Shown one piece after another: positions 1 through 13,915 of a stretch of DNA of 64,000 bases. Within the stretch, counting starts at the first letter, position 1; each line of letters begins with the position of its first letter. The stretch lies in assembly GCF_964199755.1 (NCBI RefSeq), contig NC_133901.1, positions 43,989,418 to 44,053,417 on the forward strand. Reading direction: 5' to 3'. Under the pieces are notes generated by a model. That model ran no database searches, had not been told where the DNA came from, and worked only from the letters and a program-made list of their open reading frames with translations. Made by a program: the position numbers and the translations under genes. The DNA comes from Larus michahellis. Lineage: Eukaryota; Chordata; Aves; Charadriiformes; Laridae.

Positions 1-3000
1 GCTGTTTGAACGGCCACAGCATCCTCTGCAGACTTTTAAAATGAATCTGTCCTTGGGTGGAAAAAAAAAATAAAATCTTAGGAAAGAGGAGTCCTCATCT
101 GTGATCAAGATTGTGAACGTGTGTACTGTTGGCAGAACAAACTGATAAATGCACACTTGTTTGTAGGAAAAACACATTAGTCAATATTGCTGCGTGAGGG
201 GGAGTTAGAGTCCTCATAAATTCATACCTAGACATTAAATACACAGAGAAGAGGTTTCTTTCTTACCCGAAGTTATCTTTGACTGATTTACATCGTGAAG
301 CATGAGCAACAGATCCCGCCTCCCGCTGTCATGTATCCTCTTCACCTTCATCACTCTGCTGATGCTACAAAACACCTGGTGGGGGTTTTGCCGCGCGGAG
401 GAATGAGTCACCCCCCCCACGGCTTTGAACCCCGGCAAATCACGCTGGAATTTTTGAGGAGAACAGGATTTGATGCCTGCGCAAGGTGATGCGCGCAGAC
501 ATTTAGAGACAGAATTAAACTTTTTTTTCCAGAGAAAAAGAATATAATTCATCAACTGTTGAATACAGCAGCAGGTTTTTAAGCCGCTCTGTTCAAGCCT
601 TAAATTAATTCAATGTGAAATTACCTGTGGAGAAATCTTCTGCTCTCTGATTTGGTTATGGAGGATCCCCCTGCGCTGGGGAGGTCCATCCCTCTCTTCT
701 GCACGTTCATAGCCCTGGCCAGACCCCACTGGAGTCTACACAAGTACCTATCAGCCCCCATCAGCACAGCAGAAGTGGGTGAGGGTACAGAGGCAACGTC
801 GCTTGTTATTTCCACTGGAGAAACTTTACAAAAATCACATAATAGAAAAAACCCTCAAAGCTCCTGCTTCCAGCCCTTAAAGCATAGTTTCTCTGAAACA
901 ATCTGAACAGCCCTTTCCTTGGCACAGCAGTGGTGGAGACACACTGGCTGTAGCTCCAAAACAGAAGACAGCAAGTACCCCTGTTAATTAACACCTGATT
1001 TCCTGCAAAGGCAAACCACCTTCTCTGCTCACCCTCTGCCAACATACCTGGGCACTTGACCCATCATTAGGAATGGCAACCACCTGCGAGGACAGCTGAA
1101 AGCAATTCAGGGTTCCTCATAATTTGAATTCAGTGGATCATTCCTCTCTCATTCAAACAATGACATTTAATTCTCACTAGGTTATGCTGTGCATGTTTGA
1201 ATTGTGGGCTACTGAGCAGCCCAAAAATAGGAAATAAATCCGTTTCATCTCTTTTTTTCTCCCTGTGCTCTAAAATAAAGCTCAGTTCATCAGCCAAGAG
1301 CCATTGTTGTGATGAGTTACACAGAGATAAGAATAGATTCATGTATAGAGTAAGTACAATATTTGATCTACTTGTTACACCAAAGTCCTTAAAGACTCCT
1401 GAACAACATATAATATACTTGCCATAAAAAAAGTCAAAGCAGCAATGTGCATTTCCTGATACCATCCTGGTCGTATCCTGAATATGAATGAAATTAGTCT
1501 TCAGACACTTGGAAGAAATGCATTTGCTTTTCTAACTGCATTCAAAATATTTTTGACATGCTTTCAAACCTGATTGTCTGTTAATGCAAATGTAGTGCTT
1601 CTTTCAGTTTAACAATATCAAGACAGACAATTTCCTTGTATTGAGGCAACACTGTCTTAAGTCAGAACAGTTAAAAATATGAAAAGCAAGAGTATCAAAG
1701 AGAATTACCTAGTCAATAAAGATTATTATTTATGTTTAAGAGGTTTTCAGCGTGACAGACTGCTTCAGTTCTGCGCTTTGTTTCATTTTCCTGCCTTTCT
1801 TTTCAACCCAAGACAGAGAGAAAAAATAAAACAAATACATAAATACAAAGCAGCTGCCAGAGATTTTTTTTTTTAAAGAAAACTGCTGGAGTATTCTTGT
1901 CTTTAAACAGGCAGCATGTACCACAGCTGGAAGATTCATAAAGAAAAGAAACACGAAATGACATGTGAAGAAACTCAAAAAATGCCTTCCATCTACAAGT
2001 GCTCTGAAGCCCAGTTTCTGCAAACATAGCTTTGATACCTTTGCAGTTGTAGTCTTCCCTGATAATTGTATTTGACAGAAATTCTTTTAGAAGGCAAAAT
2101 GAACCTATTACTAAGCACATTTGCTACAGGGGGGACAAAAAGGGAGCTTTTACCAAGCTATTCATTTTTCTTGCATATTTTAACCTAGGTGCCTGTATCT
2201 CTAAATTCGTGCAAACGTTTGGAGGCCGGTTTTGTTGTGCAGCTTGGTTCCCCTCCCCACTGCTGCACAAGGGAGGATTCTGCATTTCCCACTGCCAGAG
2301 CCACTCCAAAATTAAGTACTTGGAGGACAAACATCCTCCTCCCCCCCTCCACTTTCAAATGCTACCTGTATCATTGCTCACCCGGAGCAGTGCTTTAATT
2401 CACATCTCAGGGGAATACTTATGGATAACTGTCGGTGCACGTGGCGCCCTGAGCTTATTTTTGTTTAGCTCCATCTTCTCTACCCTAAAAACCTTGAGCC
2501 TGTACGCTCGTTATCATCTGGAAAGAAGTTGCGGCCACCCGTCATTAAAGGTATTCTCTAGAAAAGCTTCAAAGGAAAGGCAAACTTTCCTGGTTTCTCT
2601 TTTCCCTTGCTGTACAGGCTCTCCTTGTGGAATTTAACAGAGGTTAATTTATTCTGCTTCTGGATGCTCTGCCTACCATTCCTTTGATTCTCTGCAAAAA
2701 ATTTGCAGTCATAAAAATGTTTGAAATTGGCCTCCAGCCAGAATCTGACAAGGTTTCCCCAGGTGATTTTTCCCCTCCATTTAGTTGGTGTATACCAAAA
2801 ACACTGCTTGTCTACACAGCACACACATGCACCAAAAAAAAAAAAAATCATAAAAACACAAGCGCTGAGAGGCACCAGTACACTTACATATTATTTTTTA
2901 AGCAAGCCATTAAAATAAGTGTAACAAACATCATTCCATATATTGAAGTTGAGTTGCACTGAGGGAGTTGGTCATGCAAGGCACATATCATCAGTATCTG

Positions 3001-6000
3001 AATCAATGGGCTCCTGCTCTGCGATGCCGATTCACAGATTTGGAAGCCACTGAGGCTAGCTGTGCTTGGCCAGTAATGAGACACATGCTTATGACCCCCT
3101 GGGCCACAGAAATAAGCTGTCACTCCACCAAAAGCATACTCTGACAGAGGTGCATTGTGTAGGGAGAGTCACAAAATCTCATTTTACTTTTTTTGCCCCA
3201 AGTCAGTTGGCCACAGTTTATCTGTGAATTTCAGCAGCTGCATTTTGTGTCACCGTAGTGTTTAAATGGCCACACCAGTCTTCAAGATGAGATATAAAAT
3301 TGGGTTTTCCCCTTTTTAAATTAATGTTTTCCCCTTATTTCTACAGAATCCATAAAATGCAAATATATGCCATGGAAAGTGAAGTCTCTGCAAAATATTC
3401 ATAATGGTTTAGCAGAAATCTGTGTTGGGATGTGCCTTAGGATGTAGGCCCTCAGTGGCATCCAGTATTTCCTGAGAAAGCACAGAGGGGAAAAATCTAG
3501 AGATGTTATGAAATTCTTAAAATGACATTTTTCTCTAGAACTAACTTTCCAGAGTGATTAGAAAGCAATGCAAAACTCTGACTTGAATAGGTCTGTCTCA
3601 CTGCCTGAAATTTTTAGTTCTGTGGAATATACTGCAATATCCATTTTTTGTTAAATTACTGAAGGCAGACGGAGACACATGAAAGTCCACAGCTCTGCAT
3701 TAGATAAAAAAAAATATTCAGATGGAGCTAGTTTTGACTAGGAGGCCACCTGGCTATTAATGCAATTCATCCTTTCTTTTGCGCATTTGTTTTAGTCCTA
3801 GATAAGGGGGAATTGTTCAGACTATGCTAATCTGATCGCAAATAAGAGTTTAAACATTATGTGTCACATACTCTACTTCTATCTGTTATGTATAACCTTT
3901 GGTTGTCTTGAGTAGCTTCTCTCAGAATATAATTTTTAACTCTGCTTTATATCAACCAGCATGCAAAGAGCTAATGGGAGTACCTGTACCCCACGGTGGG
4001 CTGGTTAGATCCAGGACTGTTCATCTGCCTTTTGCTTTATTCCGATAACAGCGATTTTCTTTTACTAGAAGTGATATGCGCCATTCTTTTTGGGGACAGA
4101 AACATCAAACTTATTTTTCCATTTCTATAATGATTTGTGCCACTGCTCATTGCCCTTTAAGCTCAATGGTCCAGCCAGTTTCCCACCCGCCTCGCCATCC
4201 GGAGCTGAGATGTGCTTTGCTGTATTTGCCCTGGCATAGCTGAACACCCTGAGTTAGAGTACGTTACATCAAATATATCCAAGTATTTCCAAGTGTTAGG
4301 GACTGCAAACATCAGGTAAGAGTTGGTACAGGAATACACAGTCAGAACAGTCAGCTGAACACGGGAAAGCTGTTATCAAGCACAACGTCTATCATTGGGC
4401 TGGCAAGAAGATGACCATGAGTCTGTTTCTTCAACACTGAAAAACAACGCCCTCCGTCTCAAGTTTGCTGTTATGTGGAATTCTGCCAGTACTTTAATGC
4501 TAGAATCACTAATTTTTGACCTTCTGCATTTGATTTCCTATTCATTCTCCCCCCTCAAAGAAAATGTAATTTTATTCCAGATCTATGAGGACAAAAGGCA
4601 AAAGACTCACATTTAACAAGCTGACACCCAACAGCCAAACAGTAGTGAAATAACCTCTGCTTGAATTTAGTCTAGTTTCCGCACATTTCACTGTTTGATT
4701 AATGACTGAAAGCAAATATGTACAAATACATATATGGAGGATTGTGCTTTTTTTAAAAAACCAAACAAACCCAAACCAAAGCTCCACACCCCCATTCCTT
4801 TTGTTTTCTTCAGCTGACAGTCCAAGGGAAAAACACTGACCAAAATACACATCATGACAGCGTCAAAATCACAAGAGAAAAATACGTGCTTCTGATTTTT
4901 CAGCTTGAACTCTGAAGCAAGTCAACAGTATCCGAGATTTAAAAAAAAAAAAACAAACAACTAAATAAACTACGCACTTTTCCTGGGCCTTTCCTAAGAT
5001 TTGTGCTGTCAAATCTCCAAGTTAAAGTTTTCTTAGCAACCATAGAAAGTACATGCATAAACAGCAACTTCAGCATGAATATTAAGTCTGAATTGCAAAT
5101 CACCCATAATCATAGGAAAATTTGAAAGTGAAATAGAATGCAGTAAGATTTCATTAAGACTACATTAAAACATTACGACTCCTCTTAATACCACTCTTTC
5201 CTACTACTTTCAGTAGGAAAACAAGAAGTAACTGTCCCCTGCCAAACTGCTGAAATAATGTAACTATTGTAGAAATAGAGGCTATTTTTTCAGTGCATAA
5301 ACTTTTCTGTGCATGTTCTTTACTTCCCCACCACCACCCCAGCCCCCAATTTTACTTCCCCTGCTCTCTAAGATCCTCTCACAGTTTTCCCATCAGGCAT
5401 TAAGGTGATTGTGTGGCCAGAGACCTTTCTAAAAGGAGCTTTGGGGGCAGGAGGAACTTTAGCTGTGGAAACTGAAGCAGTAGATGTCCAGCAGTTTCAG
5501 TAACTTCATCAGCCGTTCTCTGCAGACCTCCCCTGCAGTCTGAGATGTAACTTGTACACATGTATCTGAAGGTGCAGTATATCACCATGTGCTGTCTCAT
5601 CACAGTCCTGTAAAAAGTTTAAGTTTCCTGGAAAACTAATGATGGCTAGTAGTTCTTCTTGGGGAAAGTAACACTTTCATTGGGTTTGGGCTACTTGAAA
5701 TGTTAGGAGGAAAGCAGTAAGTACATATGCAGCCCAACTCTGTCAAAAATAGGATGCTAAAACCACAGCCGATGGAAAAACCGTCCTTGGTGCTATGATA
5801 CACATATACTTTGAAAAAAATTCAGGCCGCTCTTCAAGACCATGCAGGGGCTCTGTTCCCCATGTAGTGAGTGGTAAAACTCTGATTAAACAATTAATTA
5901 TCACCAGCAAACTTTCTACTAACTACTGAAGGATAAACTAGAAACTTTGGTTTGAGTTAGGATAAGTAACCTAAAGATCATGCCAGTTTTCCAGTTGTCA

Positions 6001-9000
6001 GCTGGACACAACAGCTTTTTCTTTGTTTTGATCATTAACTGGATAGGCGAGATCATTCACCAGCAGCGTGACCCAGTGATTTCCTACTGACTGAAGCAGA
6101 GGCAGCGATCATATTCATATCCATTCTAGCTGTGATCATGATGTGGACAGTTGTTCCTTCCCAACTTCCCATCTCCATAGGGAAGAATATATAGTAATAC
6201 CTCCAGTATATAACACGTCACTGGTAAGCCATGAGAACACTTAGAGAACAACCAAGCCAAGTATGAGTCTTTATTGTTGTCATTCCCAGTTTTCCCTAAA
6301 GCTACTTTAGTGTCAAGAGCCTTGTTTCCACCTTTGCTATGCCTTTTTTAGTGTGCACTACACATTAGAGATCCCAATACACAAAAATTTATTTCTTGAA
6401 ACTTCATTTTGTCATACTGCAGTTGTGAAAAGCCTGTGGAAGATGCTGCTCAGGCTTGTGTTTAGATGTTAGCCCTTATTTAAACATTTTAAGTTTCTAA
6501 TAAATTGATCACCTTGAACTACCTAAAGAGCAGTAGCCAAATTAAAAATTAAACTGTTTTATTTCTGAACTGAAACTCCCACAAGGAACATTAAAAACAT
6601 GAATTCTAAGTACGTTCATTAATTTGGAATAACTTTTGTTGGGTATCCATGGAAATATGCTTTCAAAATACATATGGAATATCACCATAGTTCAGTGCAT
6701 CTGTTCTTTGAAGTCCACAAAACCTGTACTTTAAATCATTCTCAAAAAAACCCAACAATGACAACAAGCTGTGTGTTGCTTATGATACTGCCTGGAGCTT
6801 GTGTGTGGTTACACCAGAGAGTACATGAGCCTCAAAGCCTGGTGCAGGTCAGGCAATAGAAGTGTCCGCCCTGGCAGGACGCGCTCCCCCAGTCACAGCT
6901 GACTTGTAAGAGACCCCTCACACCTGCCAGGGCACTGGCTGCAAGACAATGGCTTTATTTCCTTTGCTCTGTAAATAAAGTCAAGCTATATGGTTTATTA
7001 GCACATACAGGGATGCCCTTTCGCAAGGCAAGCAGCATTTCCCTACTGCCTGCCATGGGTTTCTGTTTGCGTCACTGCATGTCATACTTGACAGTGTTTG
7101 GGGACATTAGCTTCTCTATTCCTGCCTTTGCAAATACTTTCCTTGGAATTTGTCTTAGAAGACGTTGTTTCAGACAGTTTCTCTCTAAACTGTTAAACAT
7201 TACCTTTAAGAGCTCACATATGGTCTGGAAATAACTGAGAAAGAAGCGAGGGTGGGAGGAAGGAGGGCTAACAAGTAAATCTCTTTTCTTAAAGCATACC
7301 AGAAGGAATAAACTATTTGTGAGAACACAGAATAAGATCAACGTATTTCTTCACGCGAATTCATTTATTTAATTCATTTGGGTTAAGTTTTGCAAGGGTC
7401 TGCCAGTACTAAACAAGAGACATGGGTTTATCAAACATTAACTCTACAAAACCAGACCAATTTCCTTCCCTGACAAGAGAGTAGACCTTGCAGGTAAGCC
7501 CCAGGAGAGGCTGCATATTGATTATATTAAAAAAAAATATCACTTTTGATACTCTCTGATAAATGGAACCACTGCAACACAGAGGCTGAATTAATGGCAA
7601 AACACTCTGCACTTCATAATTATCAAGTCTCCATTGTCAAAACTGGGGGAGAGGCTGGCTGAAGTCTTCCTTGGTGGAAGGGAGTCATGAGGGTGAGATG
7701 GCTCCAGAACATACATCTCTGGGGAGACAGGGGCACCCCAGGCTGAGAGAGATTTGTAACAATCTTCAAATACTCATGGAGCTACAAACAAAGTGGGAAA
7801 TGGTAATCTTGTCTGCATGTCAAAGATGAAGAAAGCCAATGAAGTGATTGTCTGCACTTGCAGTAAAGGCAATACAGGATTCAAACTTGAAACAAATAGA
7901 AGAGGTTGCCCAGGGAAATTACACAAGCTTTGAAGAAAAGTTAGACAAGTGCCCATCCAAAAGGGATGAAAGAGTTGTTTTACTTTGGCTTCTTGATTTC
8001 CCCTCTTAGTCCCATTTCCTGAAACTCCTGGAGAGACTTCTTGCCTTAACCTTAGAGAAAAGGATGGCGTATTTAACATCACTACATAGATACTTACAGA
8101 TCTAAGATGGAAGCACTTAGTATGAATGATGCTAAGTGACCAAAATCAGATCATTTCTTAGCCTTCTGCATCTTAGCAGTCCTTAATTAAACAACTGTGA
8201 TTTAATTTAGCATAATGCTGTTTATGTGTCTCTGGGGCTCCTAATCACCCACCCCCCCCCAATTTATTTTTATTATAGTTAACAGTAGGTTTGCTTTCAA
8301 ATGTTTCAGTAGTTTTAACATCTTCTAGAAATACTGCTGTTACAAATGCATGATCTCTTTTCACAGCAAGCTATAAAAGTAAATACTCTTATTCTTTAAG
8401 CAGGTCAACAAGACAGCATATGCATCTTCCTGAAATTCTGCCACGTTGGTGGGAGGTTAATACATGCCTACCCCATTAGCAGGCCAAGACACATCATTTG
8501 TGTGAGATACAGCAATCGTTTGTGATTCTAGCTGCAGCTATTTGCCCCGATGCTTAAACTCACCGGGCTGATGTCGTTTAGAACATGCTAGGGAATAGCA
8601 AGTCCCTCTCCATCTGCTCATTTTGACCACAAAATTAGATCAACTAAACCAGATAATAGTAATAAAGAAATCTAGAAGGAAGCATGTTGGAAGAATATGA
8701 ACAAGGCAGAAGCAGAGAAGTTAAATAGCATTTTTCATTACAGCAACAATTGAATTCTTCCTTCAGGTAGAGACACAACAGTATAACCACACACTCTTTT
8801 GGCTCAGAAAGCTGTATGTCATATTTTGGAAACCTGGCTAACCTGCCCTGTACTTGTCCTTCTCAATGCTGCCCATGACCACTAGTTTGGTGAATGCACT
8901 GCAATAGTGTTAATTGAAAGAGAATTAATAGCTGGAAACTACCTTGCTCCATGGTAAACTCCCTCCTTGTCACTGTTTCAGGAGACACTGGACCCTATCC

Positions 9001-9961
9001 ACACCTATGGGTCTAGGACAGCCCCCTTCTGCAGCTTCTGGCCAAAGAGGGACCAAGCATGGCTTGTGGCACAGCTCTTGCCATCAGAGCTGGGATCTGC
9101 TGTCAACTCATGCAGGATTATCTACTGCTGACAAGCCACCAGGAGTCATCAGATGTATTTCATTGCTGCTTTTGGCACTCCTGCAGTCTGCTGCCAGCGT
9201 TATTTGCTGCATTTAGAAGGTTTGATTGTCCTCCTGATGGGAACAGAAACCTGGACGCCTCATTTTAGGATACCAAGGCAGCCGTGGCCTCAGCATAGCC
9301 AGCCACCAGGGTTTGCCAAGCCTGGCTGCCCCTCCCAGCACAGGCAGGCCCTCTGCAGCTCATTTCTCCTCTCTCCGGAAAGTCACAGGTGCTTCTGCTC
9401 CAATGGCCAAGCACACAGATATTCCAAAACACTCTCTCAAAACAGCAGTACTACCATAAAAAGCCTGTCAATTGTACCAAATGCTCCTTCTAGGCAACAC
9501 AGAGAGCAACACCCCAGTGGAAGGGGGGGGGGGGTGCGCGTGTCTGTTAAAGCCCACCTGCAGGGTGGGAAACAAAGGGAAGCAAGAGAAAGAAAGACTG
9601 TTGCTAATAAGGAGTAATAGAAATAAAATTTCAGTATGTGTTTTGAAACAGCAGCCGCGGCAGGAACACTCCTTTGATGCCAAAGATTACGAGCCCAAAG
9701 AATAAAATGAAATTTTGGTTCACTCTCCTATGCATGATCAATAACAAGCCCAATTCAAGCACAGCCCTGCTGCAACAGCACCAGCTGCTGTAAGAGCAGG
9801 GTCAGGCCAGGGCCAGGTTACAGCCTGCAGAGAGGTGGAGTGACAGCACAACTCCATGCACCAAAGGGGGATACCTGTGCCAGTGCAGGAAGCCAGATGA
9901 AGTCCCCTCTTTCTGCTTCAGCCTCAAAAATATCATCTCCTTGTGCTCTTCTCACAGTTAC
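1..9961. other. 3' flanking DNA of NRG3, no gene recognised
   Basis: This is AT-rich, apparently single-copy DNA. Open frames are short, lack splice-consistent partners and show no recognisable protein family. It holds only homopolymer runs, such as A-runs near 61 and 2834, a C-run near 8250 and a G-run at 9523. In other amniotes NRG3 borders a large gene-poor interval, which fits this emptiness. Confidence 0.6.
9523..9534 (+). repeat. Poly-G run (12 G)
   Basis: Twelve uninterrupted guanines are followed by TGCGCG. This is a simple homopolymer, likely length-variable and error-prone in sequencing. No gene is attached to it. Confidence 0.9.
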
Positions 9962-10223
9962 AGGTGGTGGGACAAGAAGAAATGGCCTCAAGATGCATCA
10001 GGGGAGGCTTAAGATAGATATTAGGAAAAATTTCCTCACTGAAAGGGTTTTCAAGCATTGGAACAGGCTGCCCAGGGTGGTGGTTGAGTTGCCATCCCTG
10101 GAGGTGTTTAAAAGACAGGTAGCTGTGGTGCTGAGGGGCACGGTTTAGTGGTAACTTTGCAGTGTTTAGCTAACGGTTGGACTCGATGATCTTAAAGGTT
10201 CCAACCAAAATGATTCTATGATG
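9962..10223 (+). mobile_element. CR1 LINE, 5'-truncated 3' end
   Basis: This is a degraded avian CR1 retrotransposon tail. It contains the conserved blocks AAATTTCCTCACTGAAAGGG, CATTGGAACAGGCTGCCCAG, CCATCCCTGGAGGTGTTTAA and GGTTGGACTCGATGATCTTA, and ends in ATGATTCTATGAT. Translation of the 5' part gives the typical fossil peptide ([20 protein letters not shown]). No intact reverse transcriptase is present, so it is not mobile. Short truncated copies like this are typical of CR1 insertion. Confidence 0.93.
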
Positions 10224-13200
10224 GCAGGGAGTACTGCTTTGGTTTGAAGGAACTGGGAAGCCACCTGTGTGGATCTGGAGAGCCCAATACAGTGAGAAAT
10301 ACCTCACTGATACTGAAAACAGGTACTCAAGACTTCAGCAGCCAATACACATGGCACCCCAGTGTTCACTGAACCAAAGAGCGAGAAGAGCCTGGAAGAT
10401 TTGGTACTGGAAAGAAACCACTACAACTGGGGGAATGCCTATTGTAAAAAGCTAAATGGGACTGACACAAGTGTTCCCACCCCAAAATGGGAAGAGATTA
10501 TGGCTGTTAAATCAGGATCTCAGGCGATCTCCCACATTTTTCAAGATGACAAGAACATGATTTTCAATACAAGAAACAAGGTGGGGGAGCCATTTCTTGT
10601 TCCCCTGTCCAAGAACCCTTTAACTCCTTTATCCTTGCTGTCCCCACATTCATTAAATCCTCCTTTCCGTGCCACTTCCTCTTCAGTCCAGCCTGTCATT
10701 AAGTTCAGTTTGTAAACCATGAAGGGAGTTAAAAGGTTTTCCTCAGTTTTAAACTCATGTTTTTCACGATACATTCTGAAACCAAATTGAAATTCTATGT
10801 CCCTCGGCACCTTTTTGTGCAGTGCTAGGGGCTGTCCTCATTACTTCTACTTGCTGCTTCTTTGGGAGGGCGGCTGCTGCTGGGAATAATTGCTTTTCCC
10901 ATAGTGGTTACTACAAAATGACAAAACCATCCTTGGCTTCCTTTCCCCAATGCCCGCCCGAATACAGATGAGGTGTATCATTAGTTTATGCCAGAAATCG
11001 CCATGCTTGGATTACAGAGTCTTCAAGTCTCTCCCACATTCAGCTGCAAGCCGCTCAGAAATATTGTGCTAGGAAATACCTTAGGAGAATTTTTGTTCAG
11101 GTTTTGTTATGATCTTGTCAGACCAACTGCTAACCCCTATCAAGAATCCAAAGCAAAATCTGGGTTATCTGACTAATTTGAGGTAAATTCTTTCAAGATT
11201 ACTGACATGACTGCTGGTACCTGTGTCTTCAGCTTCCCAATTCTTTGTTATCACTGTAAAACTAAATAACTAAAACAAGACATCTGCTTTTATTTTAGAA
11301 AAAAATAAAATCCGAAAACCAGACCAAGAGGGCTGCCTTCCTAATTTATCTTCAGTTTGACAGAGAGCCCCACTCCCCAAGGTCTCTGGATGGCTGGATT
11401 CATCACCTCTACAAGTAACTTGCTGTATAGTTTATGGTTATTTTAGTTGCTTCTCAAACTCATTCTTATGCTCCTGAAGCTTTCTTAAGGCTTTCCTGCT
11501 GCTTAAATCTTACATAGCCTATTCTAAATTACTTAACAGGAAGATTCCTATTTTTTTCTTTATCTGGTCCAAATACCCCAGGAGTGTTCTACACATAAAT
11601 CATGTTTCTAATCAATTTATCTTCATATTCCAGATGGAAAACCTCATACCTTAACTTCCAAACCGACTATTGTTTTGTTGGTCTTGCCCAAGATTGTTTT
11701 TGTCAGACCACGTATCAACCACCTGGCCACTCCAGCATAAACTGCTTTGGGATTTTGCTTTGTTTAGATGCATTTGTTGGTTTGTTTTCCTCCAGAAACT
11801 CCAATCCAGTCCTTTTTTAAGCGTGTTTAAATAGTTACTAATGTGTTTGGCCCGGGTTATAAGGCCTAAGGAGGAATCAGACTTCCACACTCTCTGTTTT
11901 TATCAACAGGCTTAGGTATTTATAATACAAAATAGTAATTAATTTGAATTACACTGAAAGAAGTTTAACCTAAGGAAAAATCCACACACTCTCTAGCAAA
12001 ATACAGCAAAAGCACCAGGGCAGATTATGCAGAGGCCCTGTCAGGGACCTCTGACACCTTTCTAATGAGCAGCTACAGCATTAGTGGAAAGACCACATCC
12101 AGCTTCTGCTAATCAGTTGCTAAAGTAATGATTGTTTCAATCATCCTGATGAAGTTGATGACAATGATTAAACTGGCTACTTAAGACATCTTCTTGATTA
12201 AAGTGATATTTAATTCATAAATCATGAAATTCACTCCTGTTTGGCCTCATGATGTATATCTTTCATGAAACTCAGGTGATAAGTTTTCCTCTCTGGTGAC
12301 AAACCCCTTTTCAGTTCTTCCCATTTACCTTCTCATACATGGGATGAGGTAGGCTTCACCCACCTAAAAAAATAAAGTATTGGACAGTTGGGAAGCACTT
12401 CACTAACACCTCTTCTTGCACACAACAGCAGCCCAACATTTACAATTCTAATAATACAAAAAGGAGAAATTCAGCCTTTGGCATTGTGAATTCCAGGCTC
12501 GGGGAATCTCACAGACTCCAAACATGCAGTAAGTCATCATCTTATTTTTCCATTGTCAACTAGATTAAATATCTTATGATCTCTAACATCAAAAAAAATT
12601 AACACATACTAACTGCGAACACTTTATTCCTTTACTTGAACGGGCATACAATTACCCCAGTGTGATTATGGTGGGGGGGGAGAATACTAGTATGTTAGGG
12701 TATCTTACAGCTATCGCTCTGATAGTGCTTATAGAAATTCCCTCTGTGCACTGCTATTCCTTCCCAGTATTTGCAAGACAGTAGCAGAAGCAGTAAGTTT
12801 CAGCAAAAGAGTGCTAAACCAAAGGGCTCCAAGTAATACTGAAGTTGTAATTACTTCAGGCCAACGTAGCCATATAAAAATAGTAACTTCTTGAGGAAAG
12901 GAATTAATAGCCCAGTACAGTAATATAATTAATGAGACCTTTCTAAGAAAGATTAATTAATTCATGGAGAGGAAGAGATGTATGTTACAGAATTTAATCT
13001 ATATTGGCGCAATTAACTAGATAGGAATAAAAGGATCATGTGATCTGAAATTGAAAGTTACATCCCTATATCTTGCTGGTCTACCATTACAGTAAAAGTT
13101 ATCACCAATAAATCTATAACCACTGTTCAGTTCAAACTGAGAAATCTCCCAGAGTGAGGCATACCCTAGAGAGCTTGGGCTGAGAAGCTGTTGCATCCAT

Positions 13201-13708
13201 TGGTAAAAATATAGAGTCTTAACAGAGTGGCAACCAAAAAGCACCCGATCCCTGCAGTGCTCTGGAAAGCTCACAGATCAAGCACAGCTTAGCGGGAAAG
13301 GTAAGATCTCCCCTTCTCCCAATTCCTCTCTAGTCTCAGGGCTTGTCAGACACCTGCACCCATCTGTTCCCACCAACCCCATTCACATGTTGTGCACTGC
13401 CTTGGCTTCACACGTCCCTTACACTGCTGGTCGCAAAAAGGACAACAGACATCCATAGTCTGTAGTTCGCCACAAAACTCTTCCCTACCAAATTACTGCT
13501 GCAGCATGAGCTCTTGGAATGGCATTGGCTCAGCAGTGATGTCACACATGATCTCAGCAGGTGAGTCCCCACACACCAGCATCTCCCAGGAAAACCCCCA
13601 GGAAGCTTCTGCCACCCCTGCACAGACACCTCCACCCGGTGCAGCTTTCTGGTTATCAGGACAAGCCTCAGGCCCTCCAGATTTCCTGAGGCTTGGCCAA
13701 AACTAGGA

Positions 13709-13738
13709 TTACTTTTTTTTTTAAAAAAAAAAAAGTAA
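13709..13738. repeat. Perfect AT palindrome (TTAC-T10-A12-GTAA)
   Basis: Ten T followed by twelve A, flanked by TTAC and GTAA, gives a 14-bp perfect inverted repeat around a 2-base centre. It is a simple low-complexity structure capable of forming a hairpin. No function is evident. Confidence 0.85.
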
Positions 13739-13870
13739 GAGTGTCATGAATATCTGTCATGTCTATTATCCCTGATATAAATCACAGCCTGAAATAGCAG
13801 CAGTATTTTTAGAAGAATAACAGCAAACTACCAAGCATGACACAGTAAAGGAACTAGAGCATGAGAGAGA

Positions 13871-13915
13871 AGGAGAAACCCCAAGAGAGAAACCACAGGA
13901 GAAACCCCAAGAAGG
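13871..13915 (+). repeat. Minisatellite-like 26-bp tandem repeat, about 1.7 copies
   Basis: The block AGGAGAAACCCCAAGA recurs at 13871 and 13897 within a purine-rich stretch, with a related AGAGAAACCAC block in between. This is a small local duplication. Confidence 0.75.

Noticed and set aside
9840..10148. 102-codon plus-strand frame with [14 protein letters not shown]
   Set aside because: Its C-terminal half is CR1-derived; the rest is arbitrary flanking sequence.
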